Shown here in pieces: positions 49,110-57,856 of a stretch of 64,000 nucleotides of DNA. Made by a program: the position numbers and the translations under genes. The stretch's first letter is position 1; each line of letters starts with the position of its first letter. A model generated the notes under the pieces. The model did no database searches. It was given only the letters and a program-made list of their open reading frames with translations, and was not told the origin of the DNA. This DNA comes from Mycobacterium sp. DL592 (GTDB taxonomy: Bacteria > Actinomycetota > Actinomycetes > Mycobacteriales > Mycobacteriaceae), in contig NZ_CP050192.1 in NCBI RefSeq assembly GCF_011694515.1, forward strand, positions 4,424,521 to 4,488,520, read 5' to 3'.

Positions 49110-49135
49110 TTGACAGTCCTATAGTGACATGTCAA
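49110..49135. promoter_or_regulatory. inverted repeat and -10 upstream of the DUF1707 gene
   Basis: ttgaca (49110) and tgtcaa (49130) form an inverted repeat around a tatagt -10 hexamer (49120-49125). Inside it, tgacatgtca (49125-49134) is a perfect 10-bp palindrome. An operator overlapping the -10 region is likely. Confidence 0.45.
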
Positions 49136-49146
49136 AGTTGGACGGT

Positions 49147-49557
49147 ATGAACACCACCACCACCCGCGTCGGAGATCACGACCGCACCGCCACCGCTGAA
49201 CTGCTGTCCCAGGCCCTCGCCGAGGGCTACGTCGATCTCGCCGAATACGAGACCCGCGTCCAGTCGGCATTCGCCGCACAGACCGCCGACGACCTGCGCC
49301 GCATCCTCGCCGACCTGCCGGTTGCCCAACTGCGCCGTAGCGACCCGCGCCGGATCGCCGCCCGCAAGAGCGCGGCCCGCGCCTCGGTGCGTCTGCACCT
49401 GGGCACCTACGCGGCCATGGTCGCGATCGTGCTGACCGTCTGGCTGGCCGTCGCACTCACCGCAGGCGCCTGGTACTTCTGGCCGATCTGGCCGATCCTC
49501 GGCGGGGCCGTCGGCGTCGTCGGCCACGCCCTCCCGGTCCGGACCTTCTGCCGCTAG
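49147..49557 (+). CDS. DUF1707 (SHOCT-like) membrane protein
   Basis: About 136 residues. Residues 1-60 are the DUF1707 module (RVGDHDRTATAELLSQALAEGYVDLAEYETR), followed by two membrane helices near residues 82-130. ATG 49147 was chosen because the -10-like tatagt (49120) puts transcription start near 49131, past the earlier ATG at 49129. Role unknown; such proteins are common actinobacterial membrane factors. Confidence 0.82.
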   Translation: MNTTTTRVGDHDRTATAELLSQALAEGYVDLAEYETRVQSAFAAQTADDLRRILADLPVAQLRRSDPRRIAARKSAARASVRLHLGTYAAMVAIVLTVWLAVALTAGAWYFWPIWPILGGAVGVVGHALPVRTFCR

Positions 49558-49724
49558 ACGGTCGGCAGGATGCTGAGAAAGATTGCTGCACAGCCTGATT
49601 CAGCGTCGATACCGAAGGACTGACGGTAACCGCCCTCCGGGTGAGATGTATGGGTCCGGGTCAACAACGTAGACTGACGGGCAAGACCTAGCCGAAAACC
49701 TTGGCTGACACCCCGACCGACCGG

Positions 49725-49776
49725 TAGATCACCGACGCGCTGGCGCGTGGAATAGATCACGACGCGCCCGCGCGTC
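49725..49776. promoter_or_regulatory. tandem palindromes in the leader of the Mrp operon
   Basis: tagatcac is found at 49725 and 49753, 28 bases apart, each followed by a GC palindrome: acgcgc-tg-gcgcgt (49735-49748) and gacgcgc-cc-gcgcgtc (49761-49776). Located 18-69 bases before the mnhA start. Suggests two tandem operators or RNA hairpins controlling the whole operon. The rest of the 49558-49793 gap has no recognisable gene. Confidence 0.55.
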
Positions 49777-49793
49777 CTACAGACCGGAGTGCC

Positions 49794-52700
49794 ATGCTCG
49801 TCATCCTGGTCGCGCATGCGATCGCCGCCGCCCTGGCGCCGGTCCTCGTGCACCGCTGGGGACGGCTAGCTTTCTACCCGCTGGCCCTGGTGCCCGCCGC
49901 CTCGCTGACCTGGGTGGCGCTGAACTGGCCGCAACCTGGCCGGCCCGCCCCGACAGTCGATGTGCCCTGGGTGCCGGAACTGTCGATGAACATCACGCTG
50001 CGGTTCGACACGCTCTCGGCGGTCATGAGCGTGCTGGTACTCGGCATCGGCGCCCTGGTGCTGTTCTACTGCGGCGAGTACTTCCATCACCGCGACGGCC
50101 ACACCGAGAACCGGCTGCCCAGCTTCGCCGCCGAACTCGTGGCGTTCTCCGGTGCGATGTTCGGCCTGGTCGTCGCCGACAACATGCTGCTGCTCTACAC
50201 CTTCTGGGAGCTGACGACGGTGTTGTCGTTCCTGCTCGTCGGCCACTACGCGGAGCGGGCCACCAGCCGCCGCGCCGCCATGCAGGCCCTGCTCGTCACC
50301 ACCGCGGGTGGGCTGGCGATGCTGGCCGGCATCATCATCCTCGGCCACTACTCCGGGACCTATCTGCTCTCCGAACTGGTGGCCGCCCCACCCCACGGGG
50401 TCGCCGTCGGGGTCGGCGTGGTGCTGGTGCTCGTCGGCGCGGTGTCCAAGTCGGCTCTGGTGCCCTTCCACTTCTGGCTGCCCGGTGCCATGGCCGCGCC
50501 CACCCCCGTCAGCGCCTACCTGCACGCCGCGGCCATGGTCAAGGCAGGTGTCTACCTGATCGCCCGGCTCACCCCCGGCTTCGCCGATTCGCCCGGCTGG
50601 CGCCCGACCGTCATCACTCTGGGGCTGGTCACCATGCTGCTCGCGGGATGGCGCGCGGTGCGCGAGTACGACCTCAAGCTGATCCTGGCGTTCGGCACGG
50701 TCAGCCAGCTCGGCTTCATCACCGTGATGGTCGGCGGCGGCGGCCAGGACATGATGCTGGCCGGGCTGGCCATGCTCTGCGCGCACGCACTGTTCAAGGC
50801 CACGCTGTTCATGGTGGTCGGCGTCATCGACCACTCCACCGGCACCCGCGATATCCGCAGGCTGGCCTGGCTGGGCCGCCGGATGCCCGCGCTGTTCGTC
50901 ATCGCGGCCGGGGCGACCGCCAGCATGGCGGCCCTGCCGCCGTTCCTCGGCTTCGTCGCCAAGGAGGCCGATTTCGAAACCCTCGCGCACAGCGAATCGC
51001 TGGGGCCTTGGGCGCCCGTCGTTCTGGCCGGCGTGGTCACCGGGTCGGTGTTCACCACGATCTACAGCCTGCGCTTCCTGTGGGGAGCCTTCGCGCGCAA
51101 GGGTTCTCACGGCCCGACCGTTCTGGTGGCCAACCTGCACCGGCCGTCGGCGGTGTTCCTGGTCGCACCGGCCATCCTCGCCGCGGCCGGGCTGTTCTTC
51201 GGCCTGGTGCCCAGCCCGTTGGACCACACCCTCGACAACTACGCCGACACCCTTCCCCCCGCGGGTGTCGCCGACGGCGCCTACACCCTGGAGCTGTGGC
51301 ACGGGTTCGGCCTGCCGGTGCTGCTGTCGGCGATCGTGCTGGCGGCGGGCACCGCGGCGTTCTTCAGCCGCGACCGGTTGCAGCGGGCCCGGATCGGCCG
51401 CTATCAGCCGCTGGGCAACGCCGACCGGGTCTATGACGCGGTCATCCGCGGCGCCGACGTGGTGTCGGTCCGGCTGACGGCCGCCACCCAGCGCGGGTCG
51501 ATCCCGGTCACCCAGTCGGTGATCCTGGCCACGCTGGTGCTGCTACCGATCGCGGTGCTGGTCCTCGGGTCGCGCGACCGGCCGGATTTCCGGCTGTGGG
51601 ACTCGCTGGTGCAACCGGTCGTCGGCCTGCTGATCCTGGCCGCCGCGGTGGCCGCGACCGTGATGCGCAACCGGCTTGCCGCGGTCCTTCTCGTTGGCAT
51701 CACCGGGTACGGCAGCGGTGTCATCTTCGCGTTGCACGGCGCCCCGGATCTGGCGCTGACCCAGTTCCTGGTGGAGACCCTGACGTTGGTCATCTTCGTG
51801 CTGGTGCTGCGGACACTGCCCGCCGAGGCCGAGGAGACCAACGTCAAGCGCCATCGCCTGCCCAAGGTGCTGCTCGCACTGGCGGTCGGGGCGACGGTGA
51901 CCACGCTGGCGGTGTTCGCCAAGGCGGCCCGCACCACCACCCCGATCGCCGACCTGCTGCCCGACGCCGCCTATCTCCGCGGCCACGGCGCCAACACCGT
52001 CAACGTGCTGCTCGTCGACATCCGCGCCTGGGACACCCTCGGCGAGATCTCGGTGCTGGTGGTGGCCGCCACCGGGGTGGCCTCCCTGGTGTTCCGCAAC
52101 CGCCGGTTCGGTTCGGCGCCAAGGGTTTCCGATGTGGGCCAGCCCGATGTCGCTGTGCTGCAGACAGTTCCGTACAGCCCGGCGGTCAGCGACACCACCT
52201 GGCTGCGGGGTAGCGAGCTGCGCGACCCGCGCTACCGCTCGCTGGTGTTGGAAGTCGCAACCCGGCTGATCTTCCCGCTCATAATGGTGCTGTCGGTGTA
52301 CTTCTTCTTCACCGGCCACAACACCCCCGGCGGTGGCTTCGCGGGCGGGCTCACCGCCGGGCTGGCCCTGGTGCTGCGCTACCTGGCCGGCGGCCGCTAC
52401 GAGCTCGGCGAGACGCTGCCGCTGGACGCCGGCAAGATTCTCGGCTTCGGCCTGGTGCTGTCGGCGGGCACCGCGGTGGGCTCGATGCTGCTGGGCGCGC
52501 CCGCATTGTCGTCGGCGGTCATCACCCTGGACGTGCCGTTGCTCGGCACCGTCAAGCTCGTCACCGCCCTGTTCTTCGACCTCGGGGTGTACCTGATCGT
52601 CGTGGGGCTGGTGCTCGACGTGCTGCGCAGCCTGGGTGCGCGCATCGATGTCGAGATGGCCGAATCACCGCCGCCGGCGACGAAAGTGGGGGCGCGGTGA
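49794..52700 (+). CDS. mnhA: Mrp/Mnh antiporter subunit A, fused with MnhB-type domain
   Basis: Largest subunit of the Na+(K+)/H+ antiporter, a membrane complex related to complex I. The 968-residue protein has about 20 helices. The ND5-like core has the key glutamate region YTFWELTTVLSFLLVGHY and lysine region SKSALVPFHFWLPGAMAAPTP. The C-terminal part holds MbhD/MbhE-like helices (LHGAPDLALTQFLVETLTLV) and an MnhB domain (FFTGHNTPGGGFAGGL), as in fused MrpA-MrpB proteins; no separate B gene follows. First gene of the operon; GGAG lies 6 bases before ATG. Confidence 0.95.
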   Translation: MLVILVAHAIAAALAPVLVHRWGRLAFYPLALVPAASLTWVALNWPQPGRPAPTVDVPWVPELSMNITLRFDTLSAVMSVLVLGIGALVLFYCGEYFHHRDGHTENRLPSFAAELVAFSGAMFGLVVADNMLLLYTFWELTTVLSFLLVGHYAERATSRRAAMQALLVTTAGGLAMLAGIIILGHYSGTYLLSELVAAPPHGVAVGVGVVLVLVGAVSKSALVPFHFWLPGAMAAPTPVSAYLHAAAMVKAGVYLIARLTPGFADSPGWRPTVITLGLVTMLLAGWRAVREYDLKLILAFGTVSQLGFITVMVGGGGQDMMLAGLAMLCAHALFKATLFMVVGVIDHSTGTRDIRRLAWLGRRMPALFVIAAGATASMAALPPFLGFVAKEADFETLAHSESLGPWAPVVLAGVVTGSVFTTIYSLRFLWGAFARKGSHGPTVLVANLHRPSAVFLVAPAILAAAGLFFGLVPSPLDHTLDNYADTLPPAGVADGAYTLELWHGFGLPVLLSAIVLAAGTAAFFSRDRLQRARIGRYQPLGNADRVYDAVIRGADVVSVRLTAATQRGSIPVTQSVILATLVLLPIAVLVLGSRDRPDFRLWDSLVQPVVGLLILAAAVAATVMRNRLAAVLLVGITGYGSGVIFALHGAPDLALTQFLVETLTLVIFVLVLRTLPAEAEETNVKRHRLPKVLLALAVGATVTTLAVFAKAARTTTPIADLLPDAAYLRGHGANTVNVLLVDIRAWDTLGEISVLVVAATGVASLVFRNRRFGSAPRVSDVGQPDVAVLQTVPYSPAVSDTTWLRGSELRDPRYRSLVLEVATRLIFPLIMVLSVYFFFTGHNTPGGGFAGGLTAGLALVLRYLAGGRYELGETLPLDAGKILGFGLVLSAGTAVGSMLLGAPALSSAVITLDVPLLGTVKLVTALFFDLGVYLIVVGLVLDVLRSLGARIDVEMAESPPPATKVGAR

Positions 52701-53167
52701 ACACCTACCTCGTTCCACTCGTCATCATCGGTGGGCTCACCAGCTGCGGGGTATACCTTCTGCTGTCGCGCAATCTGACCCGAATGTTGTTGGGCCTGTT
52801 GCTCGTCGGCAACGCCGTCAACCTTCTGATCCTCACCGTGGGAGGACCGTCGGGCAACCCTCCGGTGCGCGGGCGCACCAGCGGGTCGAAGACCACGACG
52901 GCTGATCCGTTGGCGCAGGGCATGATCCTGACCGCCATCGTCATCGCCATGGGCATCGCCGCGTTCGTGCTCGCCCTGACCTACCGCTCGTTCCGGTTGA
53001 CCACCGAAGAGGACGTCGAGAACGACCCCGAAGACACCAGGGTGTCGAAGCTGTCCGGCGAGGAGGCCTCCTCGATCGACGACGACGTTCCCGTCGCCGA
53101 GCCGGCCCGCGACACCGACGAGCCCGACGAGCTCGACGCGCTGCCCGGCCATCAGGGGTCGCGATGA
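52697..53167 (+). CDS. mnhC: Mrp/Mnh antiporter subunit C
   Basis: NuoK-like subunit of 156 residues with three helices (about 5-22, 28-48, 73-95) and the typical LTRMLLGLLLVGNAVNLLIL stretch, then an acidic cytoplasmic tail (DDDVPVAEPARDTDEPDE). GTGA overlap with mnhA. Confidence 0.93.
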   Translation: MNTYLVPLVIIGGLTSCGVYLLLSRNLTRMLLGLLLVGNAVNLLILTVGGPSGNPPVRGRTSGSKTTTADPLAQGMILTAIVIAMGIAAFVLALTYRSFRLTTEEDVENDPEDTRVSKLSGEEASSIDDDVPVAEPARDTDEPDELDALPGHQGSR

Positions 53168-54765
53168 CCCTCTCGGGTGTCCTCATGCCGCTGCCGGTGC
53201 TGATCCCGCTGCTGGCCGCGGCCTCGACGCTGGTCGCCGGGCGCAGGCCACGGCTGCAGCGATTGATCACCGTCGTCGCGCTCAGCGCGGTGGTGGCGGT
53301 CTGCGCGGTGCTGGTCTACCTCACCGACCGAGACGGCACCCAGGCCCTGCACGTCGGCGGCTGGGGTCCGACCGACGCCGGCCTGGGGCCGCTGGGAATC
53401 ACGCTGGTGGCCGACCGGCTCTCCGCGCTGATGCTCGTGGTGTCCTCGATCGTGCTGTTGGCGGTGGTGTTCTACGCCATCGGGCAGGGTATTCGCGACG
53501 GTGACGACCGCCAGCCGGTGTCGATCTTCCTGCCCACCTATCTGGTGCTGTCCGCCGGTGTGTGTACGGCGTTCCTGGCCGGTGACCTGTTCAACCTCTA
53601 CGTCGGCTTCGAAGTCCTGCTGTCGGCAAGTTTCGTGCTGCTCACCATCGGTGCCAGCAAGGAGCGGGTGCGCGCAGGCATCTCCTACGTGATGGTCTCC
53701 ATGGTGTCGTCGCTGATCTTCCTGATCGGCCTGGCGCTGATCTACGCCGCCACCGGAACCCTGAACATGGCCGAGCTCTCACTGCGGCTGGAAGGCATCA
53801 GCAGCGGTACCCGCAGCGCCCTGTTCGCGGTGCTGCTGGTGGCGTTCGGCATCAAGGCCGCGGTGTTCCCGTTGTCGGCCTGGTTGCCCGACTCCTACCC
53901 CACCGCGCCGGCCCCGGTGACCGCGGTGTTCGCCGGGTTGCTGACCAAAGTCGGTGTGTACGCGATCATCCGGGCCCATTCGCTGCTGTTCCCGGCCGGC
54001 GGCCTGGACAACGTCCTGCTGGTCGCGGCGCTGCTCACCATGCTGGTGGGCATCCTCGGCGCGATCGCCCAGAGCGACATCAAACGTCTGCTGTCGTTCA
54101 CCCTCGTCAGCCACATCGGATACATGGTGTTCGGGATCGCGCTGTCGAGCCGGCTGGGAATGTCGGGGGCGATCTACTACGTGGCCCACCACATCATCGT
54201 GCAGACCACCCTGTTCCTCGTCGTCGGACTGATCGAACGGCAGGCCGGCGCGTCCACCCTGCACAGGCTCGGCGGCTTGGCGGCCGCCAGCCCACTGCTG
54301 GCGTTCGTCTTCATCGTGCCCGCGCTCAATCTCGGTGGTATACCGCCGTTTTCCGGCTTCATCGGAAAGGTCGCCCTTCTCGAAGCCGGCACGCAGGGCG
54401 GCTCGGTGCTGGCCTGGCTACTGGTCGGCGGCTCGGTGGTGACCAGCCTGCTGACGCTCTACGTCGTGGCCCGGGTGTGGACCAAGGCGTTCTGGCGTGC
54501 CCGCGTCGACGCACCCGAGGGCGATATGGCCGACTCTGCGCCGTCGGCACTGCTCGATGACTACTCGCAGGACGTCGCCTTCGTCGATCGTGACGACGTC
54601 GGCCGGATGCCTATCGGAATGGTCGTTCCGACAATGGCGTTGATCGCCGTCGGCCTGGCGTTGACGGTGCTGGCCGGGCCGATCTTCGGCTACAGCGACC
54701 GCGCCGCCGACGAAGTCCTGGACCGCGGCCAGTACGTCACCGCAGTATTGGGGACGCGCCTATGA
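53164..54765 (+). CDS. mnhD: Mrp/Mnh antiporter subunit D
   Basis: ND2/ND4-like proton-translocating subunit, 533 residues, about 14 helices. Key charged sites are visible: FNLYVGFEVLLSASFVLLT (glutamate), KAAVFPLSAWLPDSYPTAPAP and GLLTKVGVYAIIR (lysines). ATG overlaps the mnhC stop by four bases. Confidence 0.95.
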   Translation: MTLSGVLMPLPVLIPLLAAASTLVAGRRPRLQRLITVVALSAVVAVCAVLVYLTDRDGTQALHVGGWGPTDAGLGPLGITLVADRLSALMLVVSSIVLLAVVFYAIGQGIRDGDDRQPVSIFLPTYLVLSAGVCTAFLAGDLFNLYVGFEVLLSASFVLLTIGASKERVRAGISYVMVSMVSSLIFLIGLALIYAATGTLNMAELSLRLEGISSGTRSALFAVLLVAFGIKAAVFPLSAWLPDSYPTAPAPVTAVFAGLLTKVGVYAIIRAHSLLFPAGGLDNVLLVAALLTMLVGILGAIAQSDIKRLLSFTLVSHIGYMVFGIALSSRLGMSGAIYYVAHHIIVQTTLFLVVGLIERQAGASTLHRLGGLAAASPLLAFVFIVPALNLGGIPPFSGFIGKVALLEAGTQGGSVLAWLLVGGSVVTSLLTLYVVARVWTKAFWRARVDAPEGDMADSAPSALLDDYSQDVAFVDRDDVGRMPIGMVVPTMALIAVGLALTVLAGPIFGYSDRAADEVLDRGQYVTAVLGTRL

Positions 54766-55304
54766 AGACGTGGCTGCTGCGGATCTGGGTGCTGGTCTGG
54801 CTGACCCTGGTGTGGCTTCTGCTGTGGGGCACCATCTCGTTGGCCAATGTGCTCTCCGGGCTTGCCGTGGCGACGCTGATCACGGTGCTGTTGCCGCTGC
54901 CCGCGGTGCCGGTACAGGGCCGGCTGCATCCGCTGTCACTGCTGTGGCTGGCGGCCAACGTCGGCTGGTGGCTGGTGGTGTCCTCGACTCAGGTGGCATG
55001 GCTGGCGCTGCGGCCGGGACGCCCGCCGCTGTCGGCGGTGCTGCGGGTTCGATTGGCGTGCAAGTCGGATCTGGTTCTGGCACTGGGCGTCAACATCATG
55101 AACCTGACGCCGGGCACGATCGTGCTCGAGATCGACCAGACCCGCCGGCTGCTGTACGTCCATGTGCTCGACGTCGGTTCGCAACGCTCGGTAGATCGCT
55201 TCTACGGGCAGGCAGCCAAGCTGGAGCGGCTTCTGGTGTCGGCATTCGAACGCGACTCCGAATGGCGCCCGGCCGCAATCGAATCCGAGGAGGCCCAGTC
55301 ATGA
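54762..55304 (+). CDS. mnhE: Mrp/Mnh antiporter subunit E
   Basis: A 180-residue subunit with two or three N-terminal helices and a soluble C-terminal domain containing NIMNLTPGTIVLEID and HVLDV, the MnhE signatures. ATGA overlap with both neighbours. Confidence 0.93.
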   Translation: MKTWLLRIWVLVWLTLVWLLLWGTISLANVLSGLAVATLITVLLPLPAVPVQGRLHPLSLLWLAANVGWWLVVSSTQVAWLALRPGRPPLSAVLRVRLACKSDLVLALGVNIMNLTPGTIVLEIDQTRRLLYVHVLDVGSQRSVDRFYGQAAKLERLLVSAFERDSEWRPAAIESEEAQS

Positions 55305-55573
55305 CGATCGTGTGGGTACTGGCGGGCACGATGCTGGTCGCGGCCGCCGCGGTGACGATGATCCGGCTGCTGGCCGGGCCCAGCACGCTGGACCGACTGG
55401 TCGCCGTCGACACGATGGTGGCGGTCACGATGTGCGGTATCGGCACCTGGGCGGCCTACACCCTGGACACCACCGTCACCTACAGCCTGGCTGCGCTGGC
55501 CCTGATCAGCTTCGTCGGATCGGTGAGCGTGGCCCGCTTCCGCGTGCCCGACGTGGATCGGCCGAACCGATGA
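55301..55573 (+). CDS. mnhF: Mrp/Mnh antiporter subunit F
   Basis: A 90-residue, three-helix subunit with the family line LAGPSTLDRLVAVDTMVA and ALALISFVGSVSVARF. ATG 55301 overlaps the mnhE stop (ATGA); the longer open frame upstream only shadows mnhE. Confidence 0.93.
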   Translation: MTIVWVLAGTMLVAAAAVTMIRLLAGPSTLDRLVAVDTMVAVTMCGIGTWAAYTLDTTVTYSLAALALISFVGSVSVARFRVPDVDRPNR

Positions 55574-55923
55574 CCACACTTCTGGACGTAGTGACCGCGG
55601 TTCTGGTGCTCGGTGGCTCGGCGCTGGCACTCACTGCAGCCATCGGCGTGGTGCGCTTCCCGGACACGTTGACCCGCATGCACGCCGCCACCAAACCTCA
55701 GGTGCTCGGGCTGCTGCTGGTTCTCGGCGGCGCGGCGATCCGGCTTCGCGGCAACGTCGACATCGGCATGATCATCCTGACCGCGATCTTCACCCTCATC
55801 ACCGCACCCGTGGTGGCGCACCGGGTGGGCCAGCTGGCATACCGTGAACAGAACATCCGCGACGACCTGCTGACCACAGACGAGATGCGGGACAACAGCG
55901 AAGGGGCGGAGAACAACTCGTGA
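55570..55923 (+). CDS. mnhG: Mrp/Mnh antiporter subunit G
   Basis: A 117-residue, three-helix subunit: GVVRFPDTLTRMHAATKPQVLGLL is the MnhG core. The charged tail REQNIRDDLLTTDEM is cytoplasmic. ATGA with mnhF, and its stop overlaps the next GTG (GTGA). Confidence 0.93.
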   Translation: MTTLLDVVTAVLVLGGSALALTAAIGVVRFPDTLTRMHAATKPQVLGLLLVLGGAAIRLRGNVDIGMIILTAIFTLITAPVVAHRVGQLAYREQNIRDDLLTTDEMRDNSEGAENNS

Positions 55924-56852
55924 GCCGCAGCGAAAACGACACCTGGGATATCACCGAGGGGGTCGGCGCCACCGCACTGACCGTGGCGCGGGCGCGGGCC
56001 GCAGAATCCGACGCCGAATGTCCGCTCTACACCGACCCTTACGCGCACTTCTTCGTCGAGGCGGCGCTCGATGCCGGCTGGCAGCCACCGTTCACCGAGG
56101 AGACGCTGGCCCACATCGGCAAGGCCGACGAGCAGGTGACGGCCCGGCTGAACACGATGACCGCCTACATCGCCGCGCGCACCAAATACCTCGACGACTT
56201 CTTCACCACGGCCGGCGCCAACGGCCTCGACCAGGTGGTGATCCTGGCCGCCGGGCTCGACACCCGGGCCTGGCGGCTGCCGTGGATCAGCGACACGACC
56301 ATCTACGAACTCGACCAGCCCAAGGTGCTCGAGTTCAAGGAGCGGGTGTTGACACAGCACCGGGCCCGCCCCGCCGCGGTCTACGTCGCGGTGCCCGTCG
56401 ATCTGCGCCACGACTGGCCGGAAGCCTTGCAGCAGAGGGGTTTCGACCCGTCCCGCCCGACGGTCTGGTGCGCGGAGGGCTTGTTGCCGTACCTGTCCGC
56501 CGAGGCCCAGGACGGGCTCTTCGAACGCATCGATGCGCTCAGCGCCGCCGGCAGCCGGCTGGCCGTGGAGGCGTTCGGGCACGACTTCTACTCTCCCGAG
56601 GTGATGGAACGCCGTCGGGCGCGGATGGCACAGGCGCGGCGGGCGGCGGCTGAGGCGGGAATCGACGAGATCCCCGACACCAGCGCACTGTGGTATCTCG
56701 AAGCGCGGACCGACGTCGCCGACTGGCTGACCGGACACGGCTGGCAGGTGGAGACCATCGACGCGCCAGATCTGATGGCGCACTACCGGCGACCGCCGGC
56801 CGACGAGGAGGTCGTGCCCGACACGACGTTCGTCGCCGCCACCAAGAACTGA
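55920..56852 (+). CDS. class I SAM methyltransferase, TIGR00027/LCM-like
   Basis: A 310-residue member of the mycobacterial leucine-carboxyl-methyltransferase-like family. VARARAAESDAECPLYTDPYA at the N-terminus, SAM motif VVILAAGLDTRAWRL (about residue 103), then LDQPKVLEFK and VWCAEGLLPYLS. Substrate unknown. Unusually it is coupled to mnhG by GTGA, making it the seventh gene of the Mrp operon. Confidence 0.88.
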   Translation: MSRSENDTWDITEGVGATALTVARARAAESDAECPLYTDPYAHFFVEAALDAGWQPPFTEETLAHIGKADEQVTARLNTMTAYIAARTKYLDDFFTTAGANGLDQVVILAAGLDTRAWRLPWISDTTIYELDQPKVLEFKERVLTQHRARPAAVYVAVPVDLRHDWPEALQQRGFDPSRPTVWCAEGLLPYLSAEAQDGLFERIDALSAAGSRLAVEAFGHDFYSPEVMERRRARMAQARRAAAEAGIDEIPDTSALWYLEARTDVADWLTGHGWQVETIDAPDLMAHYRRPPADEEVVPDTTFVAATKN

Positions 56853-56870
56853 CCACGAACGCCTAGACCG

Positions 56871-57506
56871 CTACTCCTCGGCGATCTGGAACTCCACCAT
56901 CGCCGCAACGGTTTCCAGCGCGTCGGTGAACAGATCGACCCGCTCGGCCAATGTGGGCGCGGCCAGCAGCGCATACCGATCGGCCTGGCCCATCGGCACC
57001 CGCGACGCCAGCGCGTAGATGTGCCGGGACGGATCGTCGGCGATGTCGGGGGCGACCGCCAGCGCGTCGGGACGCAACTGCGCGCCGCGGGAACTGACGA
57101 TCCGCTCGAAGAGCGCAAGGATCCGGTCGACGACCTCACCGATGCGCTCCGGACCGACGGCAGGGCCGGGCTCGTCGGGCCACGGTTGCACGATCGCCCG
57201 GGGATACGGGTCGTCCGCCAGCCACTCGGTCACCCGGATACGTTCACAAACAACGGCATTGAGCTGATACTGACCCATGCCGTGGTCGGCGTACTCGGCG
57301 ATCCGGGCCAGTGCGCCGACGTCGCCGCGCACATCCCCGCCGCCAACCTCACGACCCCGGGTGATCAGCACCACCCCGAACGCCGGGTCGTCCATCGCCA
57401 GGCAGTCCTGCACCAGTTGGGAGTAGCGCGGCTCGAAGATCCGCAGCGGCAGCGTTTCCCCGGGCAGCAGGGCGGACTGCAGCGGGAACATCGGCTGCGC
57501 GCTCAT
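56871..57506 (-). CDS. Lon N-terminal substrate-binding domain protein (Rv0434-like)
   Basis: A 211-residue protein consisting of the Lon N domain (PMFPLQSALLPGETLPLRIFEPRY, FGVVLITRGREVGG) without ATPase or peptidase domains. Probably recognises proteins or peptides. ATG overlaps the stop of the upstream lipoprotein gene (ATGA). Confidence 0.88.
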   Translation of the reverse strand: MSAQPMFPLQSALLPGETLPLRIFEPRYSQLVQDCLAMDDPAFGVVLITRGREVGGGDVRGDVGALARIAEYADHGMGQYQLNAVVCERIRVTEWLADDPYPRAIVQPWPDEPGPAVGPERIGEVVDRILALFERIVSSRGAQLRPDALAVAPDIADDPSRHIYALASRVPMGQADRYALLAAPTLAERVDLFTDALETVAAMVEFQIAEE

Positions 57507-57838
57507 CGCAGACCCTGACCGACCAGGATGTCGCGCACCGGTGCGCTGGGGGCGACGAACGTGCACAGCGCGCTGGCGACTCCCACCCACAGCTCCGGGT
57601 TCATGCCGATCAGGCCGTTGCCCTTCTCACCGATCGCCTTGATCACCTCGCGGCGGGTGGCCTCGTCCATGGCCAGATACTCGCGGCAGGTGGCGCTGGC
57701 CAGATCAGCGGGGACCAGCGGCTTGCCTGCCTGACCCGGCACAGCGACCGGAGTGCCGGGAATCGGCTTGGCGCACCCGGCGCCGGTCACTACCACGATC
57801 GCCGCCAGCATCGCGAACCCTACTCGGCGGATTGCCAT
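57503..57838 (-). CDS. small putative lipoprotein
   Basis: A 111-residue exported protein. Signal sequence with a lipobox-like VTGAGC at about residues 14-19, so the cysteine is probably lipidated. The mature part is Pro-rich then helical (EYLAMDEATRREVIKAIGEKG). ATG 57838 was chosen because AGGAGG lies seven bases before it; the ATG at 57853 would consume that site. Three cysteines in all. Function unknown. Confidence 0.75.
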   Translation of the reverse strand: MAIRRVGFAMLAAIVVVTGAGCAKPIPGTPVAVPGQAGKPLVPADLASATCREYLAMDEATRREVIKAIGEKGNGLIGMNPELWVGVASALCTFVAPSAPVRDILVGQGLR

Positions 57839-57856
57839 GTGGCGCCTCCTCATACG

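Noticed and set aside
49558..49793. Possible sodium or c-di-AMP riboswitch before mnhA
   Set aside because: The gap has hairpins and a tandem repeat, but I could not match any known riboswitch core, so it is listed only as a regulatory region.
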